A DNA stretch of 64,000 bases from Saccoglossus kowalevskii (lineage: Eukaryota; Hemichordata; Enteropneusta; Harrimaniidae), in the NCBI RefSeq assembly GCF_000003605.2, contig NW_003119427.1, positions 296,167 through 360,166 on the forward strand. Direction: 5' to 3'. Shown here piece after piece: positions 25,601 through 37,200 of the stretch; the stretch's first letter is position 1, and each line of letters opens with the position of its first letter. The notes below the pieces were generated by a model. That model did not search any database, had not been told where the DNA came from, and saw nothing but the letters and a program-made list of their open reading frames with translations. A program made the translations under genes and the position numbers.

Positions 25601-28600
25601 GTGAGGTGCACCCTCTGACATCTGGACATCCTTGGAAAGCAAAGCTCTCCAATTCTTTAAGTAAAACCTATAATCAATTGAAAAGAAAAATAATACACTG
25701 TACATTCTTGAAACATATGATCTGAAAGATTTAAGTATCAGTCAGAGCAATGTCAATACTCCTAGTTGTCGCATTCATTGTATGAAAGATAAAGCAAGTT
25801 GGGTGGGGCAACCCTTTACCACGTACTTGCCATATTCACTATATTGAGTAAGCAACCCGTTACCACGTACATGGCATTAGTAACTACATTGAGTGGGCAA
25901 CCATTTTTAAGTTATCAGACATTTTTAATATGCATATGCTGAAATACACCATAGGCTCAAGTGAAAGCGAATGCATGGTAACGCTGGGTCTGTTCACTTT
26001 GACCTACTGACACTGTCTTCATTTCAGTATTAAAGGCAGTTAATTGAAATTGCTTCATTTGCTTGTTGTAATTGTTTGTAGTGCAACTATTACTAGATCT
26101 GGGGAAAGAGACTAAATTTCAGCTTGAGCACTAAAGCAAACTGGCAGCGCATGATGTTTTTGCACTAAGTGTTGAACAGATGTTAACTTGTATTACTAGA
26201 TTCATCCTTTTAATTGAACTCTATTATTTGGACCAACTGATTTTTGATTGAACAATAATGTTGCTTTCCTCTAGCAATTGGACCATGTCAGAGCATGGCC
26301 ACATTCCGATAACACCACTGCACTTTGATGATTTTTTAATTACATTCTTTCTGTGATTCTACATTTCACACTTTTTCTGTTTGAAATTACCTTCATTGAC
26401 ATTTTTAGTTCTACAATCACATTACCAGTCACATCAAAAATTGTAATTTTTTTATGATTTGTTTCCACATTTCATTTTTTCTGTTTTAATTTTCTTCTAA
26501 CAATTCAGCTTGTATTTCCAACAATGGTTATTTGTTCATGACCCAATCAATGGAAGCATTACAGTATCTATTTAATGTATTGTATAAAGAAAATAGGACT
26601 TGCCTCCTTTTCATCTTGAGAAGCACTAACAATCTGCTTAAGGCGAAATTGGACTTGTGCGAAATGTGTGGTGAGAGCCAGCAATGAAGTGTTCAACTGT
26701 TCCTGCTCTTCTTCAAGTTTCTGTAATTGTTGATAGGCATCAACATGACTGCAATGAAAGAAAAACAAATGGTGAAGAACTAGAATTGTGTAATATTCCG
26801 ACCAAACTTTAGGTTCAGTCAAGCCATATGGACATACACATGACACATGTATGAAATATTATACACAACAAAATGCAGCAGAATGAAAGTTGCAATGACA
26901 GCTATTGTGCTTATTGTTATAACTGGGGACAAGAAGTTCTTTTTTAGTAATACAATATCATACTTTGCTCTGTACAGTTGATGTGATGCATGGGGAAAAT
27001 GTTGTGAATGCCAAAACGTGTTTTTTTTTTCTATTTCCATGGCTCAGTCAATGGACGGGAAAACAAGCAATCTGATTGTTGAAATAGCTCCGCTGTCCTA
27101 TAAGAACATTGTGGTAGCCAAGTTGAGCAATGCACACCCATAAGACATCTTCTTGAAAACTGCCAGCTAAATTTGATATCAAGTATCAATGCAATTGAGC
27201 TGGTAGTTTTCAAGAAGAAGTCAAAAATAAGATTTTTTACCAAAAATGAAAAAAAATATTCGCCAAAAATAGAGAATTGAAAATTTTGTCACAAAGTGAA
27301 CAAATCTGACAGAGGGCCACCCAAGGCACATAGCAAGTATCGAAGCAATTGAGAAGGTAGTTATCAAGAAAAGTAGAAAATGAAACGTTGACGGATGACA
27401 ACAGACAATCACCTATATGAACAGCTCTGCTCTGTCATCTACAATGACAGCGGAGCAAAAAAACACACACATTCTGTCAATCTAACAGAAATTGATTCAG
27501 GTAATATCAAAGTGAGAAACTAATAGTTTCAGAGGGGACTGTTTAACTGATTACCATTGTGTGTTATCTTGAGCATGTATGCAGAACAACACACCATCCT
27601 AATCATAAAAAATATTGCATTAATTACTACTGGGTGGTGACTGAGTTCATTTAAAGGCGAAACGGAGCAACATTTACTTCTGACATGACCACACATTAGT
27701 ATATACATGTACAAATCAAATAAGCCCACACTAATACTAGTGTAGCTTCTGATTCAAGCATAATTCCCAACACAACTGCACTCAGCAAATTGCTACATGT
27801 CTGTACAAATGTATGTATGGTGGACACAATGAGAACACATTATATTTACATTACAGAAATTTATCTGCACAAATTGCTTGTTGACAGACTTGCTGTTTAT
27901 TAATGTACATGTACATTATTATTAAATATTCTCATTAAATAGAAAGAAAAGATAGATTTTACTTATTTCACCACAGACCATAGAATCTTACATGTACATG
28001 TAGTCCTGGACTCTCTGTTTGATCAGAAATAGTACACATCAATTTGTTGTGCAACCACCCAATTTTGATATAGCAGGATCAATGGTAGTTGAACACTCAG
28101 ACAGTATGCGGTCGCACATCACTGCACATCAGTCGATACTCAGACTCTCATTACGAGTATACCTAAAAGTATGCACAGTACACCATCGCATCGACCTCTG
28201 CTGCACATCAGTGAGTCGATACTACCCCTGTACTGTCTTTGTGCATACATGTACTTTGCAGTAGGCAGGTGGTTCTTACACAGGCTGTTCATACAAAATG
28301 CCTTGGGACTGCCTAAACGAGGTCACTATAGACAGAGGTGAGCTTTATATAAAGCAGGTATGATTACATCTCAATATCATTATGAGAAAAAATGAGATAA
28401 AATTGACTAATTATATTAAACCATTTTTTCACCATCAAATTTTCATTGCTTTCATGTTTCATAAATCGAGACACTGCCACTTACTGTCTCAAAGACCCAA
28501 GTAAAATGTTTACTGCTATTTCACAAATTCCCTGGACTCCTGAAATTTTAGAAAATTTGTCTCAAGTTAAGAAATCAAAAGGCAGTAATCAATGCAATTT

Positions 28601-31600
28601 GGTATAAATAAACACCACATTTAACCAAAATTCATAAAAGTTGATATTCATAGTATGGAAGCCATGAAAGATCATGACAACGACTGCTCCTTGATATGGA
28701 TTAGGCCACAGCATTTAAGGAACCCACTCAGTCTACTCATTTATGGATATCTCTGGAATAAAGATCAATGATATCAAAATTAAATACAACAGAAAATTAC
28801 ATCCTAGTAATTAAATTTAATGTACAGGTATGTTGCCGTGTCAATCTGTCTCATAGCACATGGTATGTATAAACCACACAATAAAGATGTACTTCATACA
28901 CAAAAACAATGTACTAAACAGAATATTATGAAAATAACACTTATACATGTACAATACCGTACAGAAAAATACCTGTTAAGAAGCATGTTTTTCAGCAATT
29001 ATAGCCTAAAATGACTAATAAATTGGAGTGGGGAAATTATGCCCATTGTTAGGAGTGATTATGTATATTTCGTAAAAAAAAGTATGTACCGGTACATTCA
29101 CAAAATTAGTGAGGCCATGAAATTGTTACCTTCATAATTTTTTTAAAAATTGTAAATGTAGATCACAAACAAAAAAAAATGCTTAAAATGCTTGAGCCTA
29201 AAAATCGTTTTATTTTGAATCATTTCATTGACACTGCCGACAACATATGGAGTCAAATGTACGCGTGCCTCAAATATGATAACACATTGCATATTTATGA
29301 TTGTTTATGACATTTAAATATATATTTCTTTTAATATTAGTAAGTACATTGTTCTATTTTTAACAGCTGCATACAGAAGGAACACACTTCCATCCCTCCC
29401 AAAGTCGCAATTTCTTTCTTGCACGTGCAGTGGTTGACACATGTATATACAAATTTACTACATTAGAACATTTAAATATGACACGTATCTACTGAGAAGA
29501 AATCATGATATCCACCCACTCCATGTTTCTAGCAACAGCTGAAGTTGATTACATTATCAGATATGGAGAAGTCTATCACCATGGCAACCAATAACTAACT
29601 GACCTTAACGAGGATGCTTCACATGACCCAGCCATTTCAGTGTATTAAACTACCAGTGAAGGCAAAGGCTATGAAATGGATTGGTCCAGTGTTGAAATCT
29701 CTCAATCAGATGTTCCTTTGTACGTCATCTGAGTGGAGTTTGCATCGCAATAACACACCACAACAATCATCACAATTGGTTTTTATAACATTGCGACCAC
29801 ATACAATTCACAGTGTATAATTTGTTGTGCTGTATTGAGTTTCTCAAATTTATTGCAATAACAGAATATGAGGAGGAATTATTTGCGTCATTTTACGCAT
29901 TGAGGCATTTCACGGCAACCTCATTAAAATGAAATCTTTTCAATAAAATCTATTTGTCTACTCACAGTGACTTTTCAAAACAAAACAACCCAAACATGCA
30001 TGTTTTATTTGTTCAGTATAAAAGACTATTTTAAACAGATAACATTATATAAATAATTGTCATGGTAACACAAAAATGGATACAGAAAAACAAATCAGTG
30101 CAGTTTTACTGAATAATGTACAGTACACGCATTAGTCAGATAATATTCACTAGCGGTAGGAGTGTGGGGTTCTACATGGGACTGTTAACGAAATGTATGG
30201 GAATTTGTTTGAAGTGTATATTGTGACAGCTTTTCATATCTGCAGTATTAGAAATGAGAGTTTATAAATAATGGAGAACAATATTTCACAGTATCCTGCC
30301 GACCCATTGACGTCAGTATACAGCAATTGCAGGGCATTTTACTAGGCAAAGTTGCCATAGCAACCTTATCTATTATCTACAAGTACTATAGAAAAGTAGT
30401 ATTAACATGGTGTTTATATTCTTATGGAACCATGTGACTGCCACGTTTCAATATTTTCTATTGCCGTCCTTATGGTTGATCACTGTGAATGAGTTGAAAT
30501 AACAAAAAAAAAAGAGCCACAGAATTTTAAGTATATGTATGCATTATAACCATACACGGCATTTCAATAAACAATAGCCATATACATTCCATATTTGATT
30601 GCCCTCCCCCTAATTTTAACATAATTTAATTTGCATGTTTCAGTGGCATAATTTTCACAACAGAAAACACTCAATATTACTAAATAGTTATAAAAAATAT
30701 TAGTAACAGGAATAAATAAAGCTGCATACTGGTAAGATATTGTAATTTCATGTGAACAGCAAAAGACATACATGTAGATGCAAAGGTGATTCATGTTAAA
30801 AGTTGCTAACATGGGTGTACTCTCGTATTTCTAAAAGAATTTGACAAATATAATATGCAGCTACTCAAACAGATGACATTGATTTAAGGGCTTAAGTGAG
30901 ATGTATGTTAAACAAAAATAAAATACATTCAAAATATCATGGTAGTCCATTGCTAATTCTGCTTCATCAGAGTAGGATGTGTTATAAATAAAATTAATGT
31001 GGGCATTATATGAACATCTACATTTTGAATCTTTTTATACAAATTTTTTGTTAATTTTGGTAAGACGAACATAATTTCCCATTGCCTTTATGACCTGTTC
31101 AAAAATCTTTGAAAGAATATGGGACAAATTCATGCTTTTAATTAATATGTTAATTATTTCTATTTTAACAAAACTAGATATTATTATGTGATACATACAA
31201 TATTACCAGTATCAAAATAACATTCCTTAGTATTTGTTAATTTTTAATGCACACCAAACCAAAGTTATGACAAACGTTGGTTGTAAATGTACATGTTTGA
31301 ATTTCATTATAAATAATGATATATTTTTTCTTCATATGTACATTATTAATGTGTTATTCATTAATTTACTCAAACATGTATCAAACTATGCGTGAAAGTG
31401 AAATGTAGGTAATGAAATAAATGATTGATAAGTTCAATTATTGATTGTGAAAATCAATTTCCTTAATGAGTCGCACTAATGAATGTTCCTTGTCAGACTG
31501 TCGTCCACATAGAGTAGCACTGAGACAGCAATTAATTGAAATGTCGACGACATTACTATCTGCGACACCGGAGATGAAACACTTTTATTGATTATCTGAG

Positions 31601-34600
31601 GAATATATATTGGTACATATATTCTCTGCACCGTTGCCTCTACGTCTGGGAATTTCTTGAGTTAATAAAAGAAGCAAGCATTGTATATAAATGATATAAT
31701 AGTAACCAAGGATGCAAAGAAAATATTCATAGATGTAACAAAATATATTATTATTTACACATTTCTAATAGCTGGCTGGCTTGGTGATCTCTGCTTCTTT
31801 ATACTGTATTTGTTCTATTAGTACATGTACGCAACTTTAATGTAAATGACAAAGTTGCATCAAAAAAGAAATCATGTTGTAATAATCCAGCATGGAGTAC
31901 CGGTAAATGCAATTCTTTCGTTTATGCAAAGTTCTAGTTGTACCACCCTCGATCGATCCAGCAAAATGATTGATCCAGCAAAATGGCGCAGATATTTGAT
32001 GTCAATATACAGACACATTTCATAGTGGCAGCTTGGGAGCTGATTACAAAATGCTAATCATTGATTAGAAAGCATAACACACATTTCTACACCTCAAAGT
32101 AATTACTTTACGCTATACTGTATATCATACAGTGCACTTGTTCATTGATTAGAAGACTAAGAAACAAAGTGCTATTGGATTTTAGTGGAATCAGCACATG
32201 TACATTTTTTAGTGTCAGCTTGCCCTCCATTGTGTTGTTTGGAGACTCATATTAGAGATTTAATCTGCACAAAGTTAGAACCATTTTCATCAAAGCAATA
32301 ACACACAAGAGATGTATATCAACTCAAACACAGCATGATTATTAAAATGACATAAATTGTAAAATGACATAACGCTGTCATCAAACCAGAGACATAACCA
32401 TGCACATATCGGTACATACATCCTAGGCTATGCGTCTTATTTCAAGGGTGTATTTTAATGTACATAAACAAATACCAGAAGAGAATAACAAAAACATACA
32501 CATGTATAGCACTTTAAAGTAAAGAGTACTGACAATGCATATTATGGGATGTACACGAATAAAAGCTGTAGGATTTGTACAATATCTGGATAGTAGTGTC
32601 TGTGTGTTAGAGATTCATGTCAATGTCTATCATAGACTTGATATATTCACAACTACCACCATACAATGTACCGCATTCAGAGCAAAACTGACCTAATAGT
32701 AACCACCAATGCAGTGGTTACATTACAAAGTGATGGGAATAACATGGCTTTTAATTTCTGAATGATAGGATCAACTTCTTCAAAAGTGAAGCCAAGCTGG
32801 TTCAAAACACTGTTTTCATGTATAGAAGAGATATACATGTACATTGTTGGGTTTGTATCATGTATAAAAAAAAAATCCATTACATGATAAAACCGCTGCA
32901 TGTACAAATTTGGAGCCTGGGACCAATGTAAATATGTTATTAATACAAGTCTACACAGATTACTCACTGAGTGTGAGTGATGACAGATGGTGCAAATGAT
33001 GAAGATAATATTACTAGGCATTTATGCTGAACCATGTACTGCAGCATTTATCATATTGCTGACTTGTTTATTTAGTCTGTATTACTGTACATGTATTGGG
33101 ATGACTGGGTTCAATTATTTTTTGCTCATTTTGCTGATAGTAGACTAAAACCATACCAATGGTACAAATATAATTACAATAAATAAAACAGTGATACAAT
33201 ATTTGAGTATAAGGGAATCTCTTGAGGACAGGGTACTAGTAATAGTTATGAAAGCAGGTGCCTACATGTAATGTATCAGACACAACGTCATAATATTTCT
33301 GGTAGACATTTAAAACAGAATGATAATCAAGTATTTACAGTTTGCATATAGTAAATCCATCCCTAATTTCAACCATGCACATGCATTTGTACAGTAAACT
33401 GTTTACATCATTATCAGTTGTTGCACTATGAATATTTGACAGCAATCATGGAGATGAAAATTCACAAAAACCACTATGACTCACTGTCTTTAAACTTGCA
33501 ATGGAATATAATCAGTACTGCAAAACATTACACTGACTTTTGAGTTTTGACTGACTAAAAGTGGTAAAAAGTATTTATAGAAATTAGTAATGTCTCACAT
33601 GGAATCAGAACCAGCTGTTACAATGTACACCATGTCATTTCATATGTAGATAAAGTTGAAAAGGTGATTCATTAACAATATAATACTGATAAAAAAAAAA
33701 AAAAATGTTATATCCAATAAAATTGTTGCTACTGTAAAAGGATTAATTATACACTGGGTTTTAATTTTGCTAATTTCGCTGACTGGAAAATGCCCTAAAT
33801 TAAAACCCAGTGAATATGTAAAATTGTGCATAGAACACATTATCTAAATGATAAAACCGTGAATTTAAAACCCACTGAATTTGCCTGAAAAGGCAATCCA
33901 GTGAAAATTAGTCATTTTACAGTATTTGGTTTAACATGCTTTATTGGACTTTAATCCACTTCTTTTTTCTTAAATGTTTCATGAAAATTACGAGATATCC
34001 CTATAACTCAGTAAGTCTGATTAATATAGTGTATACGTGAACAAGATGATGAATGGAAGAAGGCTACATTTCGGGGCAGCATTGCAGAAATGTACGAAAC
34101 CACTGTTTTATCAGATGGTACTGAGCCGCCAGCTCTTCATTAAATTTTCAAGTACTCATAGAATCATGGAACATGTTTATTTTGTTTACACTTTAGTCTT
34201 TCGTTTCCCATTTTAATACAAAAATTGAATATACTGCAAGATTTGTTTCTAAGAGTGAATGTATGATGATGGCCTATAATACTGCGACATTAGTTTTAAT
34301 AATAATTTTGCAACACAGAATTTACTATGAATTTTGTAATCATAAAAATTTCAGTTCCAGTGTCAATCATAAACATTGTAGCAGCAAACTACAACTGTTT
34401 TCCATCGACATGGCGTAGGATTACAAACATCAGATATAGAATTCGGTTTAGATTAGTTTCATTTCCACTGCTTGGAATTTTATTGATTGTACGATTTAAT
34501 GGTGTTCATGATAAAGTCATAGTGACTCAGTCTTCAGAACTCTAGTAAAATTTCCACTGATACACCCCTTATCAAATTTCATGGAATTACAGAATTAAAG

Positions 34601-35227
34601 AAACTTTGTACATATATTTTGTAAGCATTATTCATACATGCAAAACAATTCTACATGTAGCTTCCATGAAACTGGGGGCTGAAAAAAGCATGACTTGTAA
34701 TTTAAGTTCACCTATTTGCCATTAAGTCCATGTAAACCATAAGAAAAAAAATGAAGAAAAAAAATCGAAGACAATACATGATGTCAAGGAATAATTACAG
34801 GCACTGCAGAGAATAGAATCTGTGAGCCTGTGCAGTCACTGTTCTGTGATTATCTTTACAGGGGGGGGGGGGGGGTAATACTGACATTAGTAAAAATCTA
34901 TGCAGGCTGTGCAGCAATACTAGATAGATAGAATTCTACTTTTTCTTTCTTTTTTGTTATTTAGAGATGCATCTTGTTATAATAACCATGGAGGTACAAT
35001 CTCTTTTTTACCTCTATCTTACCTAAATCTTGTACTTCATAATTTATAATCAGAGACAACCACTATTAATCTCTAAATGTTTTCACATACCTTGATTCTT
35101 GAGCTTGCATGTGTGGTGGACTAGCTATGGCGCCCAGCGGTGCCCATCTTTCTTTAGGTCTATCCATCATTTGTTCATCCAAACTGTCGTAGGAGTCATC
35201 CGGGGTGGTCGTCACTTCTTCCATCAT
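16562..35227 (-). CDS. RUNDC1: RUNDC1, RUN domain-containing protein 1 (complete, 14 coding exons)
   Basis: Coding exons on minus: 35091-35227, 26604-26748, 25575-25667, 23248-23355, 21408-21560, 21006-21161, 20530-20604, 20230-20369, 19508-19619, 19263-19358, 18936-19049, 18062-18252, 17683-17777, 16562-16668. Joined they total 1722 nt, 573 residues plus TGA, with every junction in frame; vertebrate RUNDC1 has about 613. Diagnostic blocks are RWAPLGAIA, LTTHFAQVQFRLKQIV, the coiled-coil QLKKQLDDLETYAY, and a C-terminal RUN domain ending LAIRQFHNIRDAF. RUN domains usually bind small Ras/Rab-family GTPases; vertebrate RUNDC1 has been linked to p53 restraint and autophagosome-lysosome fusion. 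The start is the first Met of a tandem MM at 35227, matching the family's acidic N terminus before RWAP. Intron 2 has a GC donor. Intron 1 is 8.3 kb. Further 5' noncoding exons are possible. Confidence 0.95.
17450..17660 (-). repeat. TACTGTAAAA-ended MITE, copy C (RUNDC1 intron 13)
   Basis: About 210 bp with inverted ends (TACTGCAAAA left, TTTTACAGTA right) and inner CACTGGGTTTTAA blocks. It is the reverse complement of the element at 33730-33924, nearly identical along its length. It shares its ends with the pair at 22479-22639 and 36384-36569. The flanking TA on both sides fits a TA target duplication. No open frame. Confidence 0.75.
20230..25667 (-). CDS. RUNDC1: RUNDC1 exons 3-8: coiled-coil central region
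   Basis: Exon 3 (25575-25667) has LLKELESFAFQGCPDV, the family's ELE-FAF-GCP block. Exon 4 (23248-23355) carries KQVELISQLKKQLDDLET, a heptad coiled coil. Exon 5 (21408-21560) has EELKEKLDLNLEDFDKLSTE. Exon 6 (21006-21161) has NPAKVKEMVIDQLKSQIGDL and a Cys pair (CDC) near its end. Exon 7 (20530-20604) is short and acidic with a CC pair, and is the least conserved part. Exon 8 (20230-20369) has the VLKRALTVLQLVAVTQFGC block. All junctions are phase 0 except the exon 8 end (phase 2). Confidence 0.93.
22479..22639 (+). repeat. TACTGTAAAA-ended MITE, copy A (RUNDC1 intron 4)
   Basis: 161 bp. The left end TACTGTAAAATACTTTATTT and right end AAATTATTTTACAGTA are inverted copies over about 40 bp. 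It belongs with 36384-36569, which lies in the opposite orientation, and shares terminal bases with 17450-17660 and 33730-33924. Non-coding. Confidence 0.75.
23065..23094. repeat. (TAA)n microsatellite
   Basis: Uninterrupted TAA/ATA units lie in RUNDC1 intron 4, about 150 bp past exon 4. Confidence 0.8.
23385..24110. repeat. 21-bp minisatellite (VNTR) in RUNDC1 intron 3
   Basis: The core unit is ACCAATGAACCGATGGGTGG plus T, repeated about 17 times almost perfectly from 23711 to 24022, with degenerate units on both sides. Near 23460-23560 it carries a longer higher-order unit containing CAGACATAATTGGAGTACC. Because 21 is a multiple of 3, both strands show artificial long open frames of 7-residue repeats; these are not genes. 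The array begins about 30 bp upstream of the exon 4 acceptor (minus strand), so it occupies the branch-point region. It includes the assembly gap. Confidence 0.95.
23407..23456. other. Assembly gap (50 N)
   Basis: Fifty Ns lie inside the minisatellite, most likely a scaffold gap of arbitrary length caused by the repeat. The true copy number is therefore unknown. Confidence 0.98.
24538..24800. repeat. Degenerate tandem repeat with AAAATGGCC-GGCCATTTT palindrome, about 100-bp period
   Basis: Three units each contain (A)AAATGGCCACCAGTCGGCC followed by ATTTT and a TTGAAT-GATATGAAA-like tail, near 24539, 24640 and 24771. The last unit is more diverged. The motif can fold on itself. It lies in RUNDC1 intron 3. 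Confidence 0.6.
24950..24980. repeat. Short perfect-stem palindrome
   Basis: TCCCTGTT-TTCGGAC is followed by its inverted copy GTCCGAACAGGGA, forming a hairpin with a minimal loop. It is probably the tip or end of a MITE; no partner copy was seen in the window. Confidence 0.55.
26604..35227 (-). CDS. RUNDC1: RUNDC1 exons 1-2: N terminus and HFAQVQ block
   Basis: Exon 1 (35091-35227) encodes residues 1-45, acidic, with the conserved ERWAPLGAIASPP segment. It ends in phase 2 at GTATGTG. Exon 2 (26604-26748) encodes residues 46-94: a Gln/Glu-rich coiled-coil start, then LLALTTHFAQVQFRLKQIV, the best conserved N-terminal block of the family. Exon 2 ends GAG with GCAAGT, a GC-AG intron donor of the usual strong consensus. 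Confidence 0.93.
27087..27456. repeat. MITE-like element with GCTCCGCTGTC inverted ends
   Basis: The ends GCTCCGCTGTC (left) and GACAGCGGAGC (right) are perfect 11-bp inverted copies 370 bp apart. Inside is a second, partial symmetry (TCTTCTTGAAAACTGCCAGC against GCTGGTAGTTTTCAAGAAG). No coding frame. It lies in RUNDC1 intron 1. Confidence 0.7.
28150..28255. repeat. Degenerate copy of the GAGGATACCTCAAAG element
   Basis: ATTACGAGTATACCTAAAAG continues as TATGCAC...AGTAC, close to the left end plus inner part of the element at 51342-51440. A GTGCATAC block near 28240 may be the opposite end. Diverged and non-coding. Confidence 0.35.
33730..33924 (+). repeat. TACTGTAAAA-ended MITE, copy D (RUNDC1 intron 1)
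   Basis: 195 bp, starting TACTGTAAAAGGATTAATTA and ending TTTTACAGTA. It is the inverted, near-identical partner of 17450-17660: the same CACTGGGTTTTAATTTTGC and AACACATTATCTAAATGAT blocks occur in the same order after reverse complementing. Both copies lie within the RUNDC1 transcription unit. Confidence 0.78.
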
Positions 35228-36119
35228 CTTGACAAGTTATTCTGAAGCGGGAAATGTGTAGGAGTTACATATTGACTGCAGAGTGATATGTGTTTACTCA
35301 ACGAAGGTTTGGTTTATTCAGTTTATGACATTGTTTCATGCAAATGTACAAATGAAATTAAAAATCAAAATCGAATAAAAGTTAATGAACACATGACACT
35401 TAAATTGCTCCTCTGTCATTATAATACTGCCAAAATGGCGACATTCCACTCAAATACAACCATGAATTTCTCGAAAATAAGGCTGGTGACCCAACTTTTT
35501 TTGAGTCAATATCCTGATATTTCCCTAGAGTATATTTTATTGCAAAATGAATATATTCTGGGTATTTTCATATATGAGTGGCTTCTACCTTAATTAAAAA
35601 AAGTATAGCTGACTGGTAAATAACAACACACATACAGTCACTATGGTATGAGTATTGTATTTTTTTAATAGCCCAATGTTTTCATTCTATTTTAACCGAA
35701 AAATATAATACCTCTGATTAACAATAATCGTACTGTATTTGTACACGCCGCTCAGATTATATAATCGACCACCACATACGAATGAATGGACGTCGTCATT
35801 AATCAATCAATCACGTCGACCAAACTATACTCATACGTTACATATACACATACTAGTATCTAAAAACACACGTGGACATACAAATAAATGTATAAAATGA
35901 AAATATCTATAATACATAGTATATGAACACCGGGATTTCTGAGAATCTAATCATGCAAAAAAAAAATGTATAATGCAACTCGGAAACGAGTCGCAAATTT
36001 GCGACTTGATCGGTACGACGGTCAAGAACGAATATAGTGATAATGAGTCCATAATAAACATATTGTTCTTATCGATATATTTCACCTTTATAAAATAGAT
36101 ACTTCCTATAGTTCTCTCT

Positions 36120-36260
36120 CCTAAAATGGCAAAGCGGTACACAACTGTGGAGAATCGGCAGAAAATCAAGCCACGACTACAATTTCATCCACACACACAC
36201 CGCCATATTGGATTCACCCGTGGTATCATCCGGGACATCGACATCATTGACGTCATCGCC
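36120..36260. promoter_or_regulatory. Putative promoter/regulatory block with CRE and YY1-like motifs
   Basis: Less AT-rich than its surroundings. It has a perfect TGACGTCA cAMP-response element at 36248-36255, AAAATGGC at 36123-36130 and GCCATATTGG near 36203, both YY1-like. It lies about 0.9 kb upstream of the RUNDC1 ATG, so it may drive a 5' noncoding exon of that gene. Motif-only evidence. Confidence 0.35.
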
Positions 36261-36383
36261 ACTTTCACATTTAGTTTTTCCGTAGGTTTCGACAGAGGGC
36301 AGCACACAGCACAATAATAACACAACACTGACTCCACTGACTCGGGCAAGTGAAAAGATTCAACATACATGTCCTTATTTGAA

Positions 36384-36569
36384 TACTGTAAAACACTTTA
36401 TTTTAGCTGGAATTAATCTTCGCTGTATGGAGTTTATTTTCACTGTTTTTTGACAATTTTAATGTAAAATATAGGAAAAGGAGCACATTTTTGTATATTC
36501 GCTAGATTTTATTTTCACTGAATGAATGATTCAAATTAATTCCAAGCGAAAATAAAGTACTTTACAGTA
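36384..36569 (-). repeat. TACTGTAAAA-ended MITE, copy B
   Basis: 186 bp. The ends TACTGTAAAACACTTTATTT and AATAAAGTACTTTACAGTA are inverted copies over about 40 bp. It is the opposite-orientation relative of 22479-22639 (shared TTTTCGCTTG-AATTAATT terminal block). Non-coding. Confidence 0.75.
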
Positions 36570-37034
36570 TGCCCCTTTTAATTAATTTGCACCAACCAAA
36601 ACTCGATAACTTAAGTCTGTTGCAATGTACAATTGAATTGTGTGGTGGAGAAGGAGAAGATAGAACTGTTTTAAAATTCCTCTAAAGAATTTGAAGCAAT
36701 TTTTTGTACTTTATATTTGTACAAGAAGTCTCTCTTTGTCTCTCGAGAGCGCCGCCAACGTCCGTTTGAGTAAAATGCCATCACACAAATAAAAAGCAAG
36801 TACACACAAAAACATTATCAAAAACAAATCAGCAAATCAAGGACTCTGTACTTAATTGCCATATTTAAGAAATGATCTCACACTTATTATTTGAATAACA
36901 GCGCAAACATTTGTTGTCCATTTACTGAACACGTCATCTGATCATTCCAATTACTAGTAGTTGATTTGCTTTGTATGACGTGAACTTAGGTCGAACTGAC
37001 TTACTACGGGTAAAATGTAACCTCGTACTACCTG

Positions 37035-37200
37035 CCTCATAGCCCTGTTGTCCAAGCGATTGAGCAATAGGCAACTCACCAACCCACATTGAACCAGCGT
37101 GGTGAGTTACGGTTCAACCCCACAACATAATGAAGCTGTTGTGGAGGCCACCTGCCAGCAGTGGCTTGAAAGGATGAGATGAAGATGATGATGATGATGA
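37035..37200 (+). repeat. tRNA-derived SINE with (GAT)n tail
   Basis: It starts with a tRNA-like head: TTGTCCAAGCGATTGAGC resembles a pol III A box and GGTTCAACCCC a B box about 60 bp later. A tRNA-unrelated body follows (about 37125-37170). It ends in the simple repeat GATGATGATGATGATG, the usual SINE 3' tail. One copy only in the window. Confidence 0.5.

Larger units (their letters stand above)
26749..35090 (-). other. RUNDC1: RUNDC1 intron 1 (8.3 kb)
   Basis: It runs between a phase 2 donor (GTATGTG) and the acceptor TTTCATTGCAG. No nested gene was recognised on either strand. It contains MITE-like elements at 27087-27456 and 33730-33924, a degenerate copy of the 51.3 kb repeat ends near 28150-28250, and a G16 tract at 34861-34876. 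Confidence 0.8.

Noticed and set aside
29614-29820. 68-codon plus-strand open frame in RUNDC1 intron 1
   Set aside because: The composition is slightly less AT-rich, but there is no homology, no splice signals and no conserved motif on either strand.
32677-33021. 114-codon minus-strand open frame in RUNDC1 intron 1
   Set aside because: There are no recognisable domains, the base composition matches the intron, and the end overlaps a short hairpin (32699-32721). I see no splice context or homologue.
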